NCBI GenBank assembly: GCA_005879095.1
Contig: VBLM01000396.1
Location: 1 to 5,739, forward strand
Source: Deltaproteobacteria bacterium
Lineage (GTDB): Bacteria > Myxococcota > Myxococcia > Myxococcales > 40CM-4-68-19
Direction of reading: 5' to 3'
Length of the DNA stretch: 5,739 nt
Shown here one piece after another: positions 4,511 to 5,739 of the stretch. The first letter of the stretch is position 1. Every line of letters starts with the position of its first letter. The translations under genes and the position numbers were made by a program. The notes under the pieces were generated by a model. The model had not been told where the DNA came from. It made no database searches and saw nothing but the letters and a program-made list of their open reading frames with translations.

Positions 4511-5739
4511 CGTTGCTGCTGGCGATCGGCTGCGCGACGGCGCCTCGGCCCGAGAAGCTGCTCTCCGAGGCGGTGCGTTTCCCGACCGTGGCGGGGAACG
4601 ATCAGGCGCGAAAAGATCAGCAGGCGTGGCTGCTCAAAACCGCCGCCGACCTCGGTCTGCAGGCGCGCGACGCGGGGCCGGTGACTGAGATCGAATTGCC
4701 CGGTCCGCCCGGCGCGCCGGTCCTCGGCCTCGTCGTTCACGGCGACGTTCAGCCGGTCGACGAGAAGCAGTGGACGACTCCGCCCTTCGCCGGCGTGATC
4801 AAAAACGGGTACGTCCACGGCCGCGGCGCCGCTGACGACAAGGGGCCGCTCGTGGACGCGCTGCTGGCGATGCATGCATTGAAAGGCGCTTCGCTGACGC
4901 AGACGGTGCGCCTGCTGGTCGGGAGCGACGAGGAGAGCGGCTCGCAGGACATCAAGACCTACCTGTCGTCGCACGCCCCACCTTCGTACACCCTGGTGCT
5001 CGATTCCGAATTTCCCGTCGTGGTCGGCGAGAAGGCCTGGGATGGTCTGCAGATCGACGCGGCCGAGGGCGGCATCGAGGACCTCGAGGCCGGCATCTCG
5101 CCGAGCATCGTGCCGGATCGCGCGAAGCTGACGCTGAAAGCGGACGCCGATTTCGAAAAGAAGTTGCACGCGCCCGACAAAGACACTCGGGTCGAATTGC
5201 AGCGACGCGGCGAGCTGCTCGACATCACCGTGCACGGCCGCGCCGCCCACTCCGGCGTCAACATCGCCGGCGGACGCAACGCGCTGGTGTCGCTCGCGCA
5301 CGTCGTCGGCGGCCTTTTGCCCGATTGTCCCGCGCGCGATCTCCTCGCCTTCACCGACCACGTCCTCGGGCTGCAGCTCCCCGCTGCCGGCGGCTGGCGG
5401 GGCTGGGCGATCAACCCGGGGACGGTCAAGCACGCGAACGGAAAGTACACGCTGATCGTCAACCTGCGGCGCCCGCCGCCGTGGAGCGCCGCGCAGTCGC
5501 GCGAGCACCTGTTCGCGGCGGTGAAAGCGTTTTCGCCGCGTCTCGAACCGGGCGACTACTATTTCGGCGACGAGCCGCTGGTCTTCGATCCGAACGCGAA
5601 GATCGTCAAGCGCTTGATGGACGATTACTCCAGGGCCACGGGCGAGCGTCCGCCGCTCGCGGTTTCGGGCGGCGGCACGTACGCCAAGAAGATCCCCAAC
5701 GCCATCGCGTTCGGAATGTGGTTCCCCGGCAAGCCGTAC
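4498..5739 (+). CDS. M20-family metallo-dipeptidase (PepV-like), probable lipoprotein, 3' end outside window
   Basis: The 414 visible residues match di-zinc peptidases of family M20 (PepV/Sapep type), which cleave dipeptides or short peptides. Metal and catalytic motifs in order are VVHGDVQPVD (H81, D83), HGRGAADDKGP (bridging Asp at 113/114), SDEESGS (base E145, ligand E146), LDSEFPVVVGEKA (ligand D169), HGRAAHSG (246-253) and SGGGTYAKK (390-398). The final metal His lies past the right edge, about 50-70 residues short of full length. The N-terminus MRALTLLLAIGCA has a short hydrophobic run ending in IGC, a plausible lipobox with C12 as lipid anchor, so the enzyme may sit in the periplasm. 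The signal is short, with only one basic residue. The ATG at 4498 overlaps the TusA-like gene by 13 bp. Released amino acids, glycine among them, could feed the Gcv pathway; that link is speculation. Confidence 0.88.
   Translation, partial: MRALTLLLAIGCATAPRPEKLLSEAVRFPTVAGNDQARKDQQAWLLKTAADLGLQARDAGPVTEIELPGPPGAPVLGLVVHGDVQPVDEKQWTTPPFAGVIKNGYVHGRGAADDKGPLVDALLAMHALKGASLTQTVRLLVGSDEESGSQDIKTYLSSHAPPSYTLVLDSEFPVVVGEKAWDGLQIDAAEGGIEDLEAGISPSIVPDRAKLTLKADADFEKKLHAPDKDTRVELQRRGELLDITVHGRAAHSGVNIAGGRNALVSLAHVVGGLLPDCPARDLLAFTDHVLGLQLPAAGGWRGWAINPGTVKHANGKYTLIVNLRRPPPWSAAQSREHLFAAVKAFSPRLEPGDYYFGDEPLVFDPNAKIVKRLMDDYSRATGERPPLAVSGGGTYAKKIPNAIAFGMWFPGKPY

Noticed and set aside
4390..5508. 372-codon minus-strand frame opposite the M20 gene
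   Set aside because: It is the complement of a gene with all M20 metal motifs; no recognisable domain.
1..5739. CRISPR array, tRNA, rRNA, insertion sequence or attachment site
   Set aside because: No regularly spaced identical repeats, cloverleaf, transposase motifs or terminal inverted repeats seen; the only repeat is the CGCGGAG pair at 76-210.

Overview
This is a high-G+C bacterial segment with tightly packed genes and strong G/C preference at third codon positions. The closest hint to lineage is a two-domain PilZ protein of the kind expanded in Myxococcota (the TIGR02266 'Myxococcus xanthus paralogous domain' type). That, a DUF5829-like protein, the base composition and the CGCGGAG-type intergenic repeats suggest a myxobacterial or related (Deltaproteobacteria-like or Acidobacteriota-like) genome, probably from an environmental assembly. 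The assignment is inference.

Layout. Positions 1-69 are the tail of an unidentified + strand gene. Positions 70-216 are a convergent intergenic stretch holding a large imperfect inverted repeat made of CGCGGAG units. Positions 2172 down to 217 form a leftward three-gene operon: a SAM-dependent methyltransferase (broken), an HSDL2-like short-chain dehydrogenase, and the tandem PilZ protein. A 57-bp divergent gap separates it from a rightward operon starting at 2230: gcvT (aminomethyltransferase), a DUF5829-like gene, gcvH (lipoyl carrier), a TusA-like protein with an altered active-site motif, and a probable lipoprotein dipeptidase of family M20 that runs off the window at 5739. Most junctions are overlaps of 1 to 17 bp or gaps of about 12 bp, which points to translational coupling.

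Function. gcvT and gcvH are the T and H proteins of the glycine cleavage system. No gcvP (P protein) is present here, so it must be encoded elsewhere. The methyltransferase/SDR/PilZ operon has no obvious shared pathway; the PilZ member suggests some link to c-di-GMP control.

Most unusual. Several genes look damaged in the same way. The methyltransferase changes frame where about a dozen residues of the fold seem absent. The SDR lacks about 14 residues in frame between its third strand and the strand leading to NNAG. The DUF5829 gene runs without its expected C-terminal end straight into gcvH codons that have no start codon. DUF5829 may also have a short internal loss. Either the assembly carries small collapsed deletions, or this locus is decaying. 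This should be settled before any fusion or novelty is claimed. I see no convincing undescribed system; the best candidate for new biology is the gcvT-DUF5829-gcvH-tusA-like-M20 arrangement.
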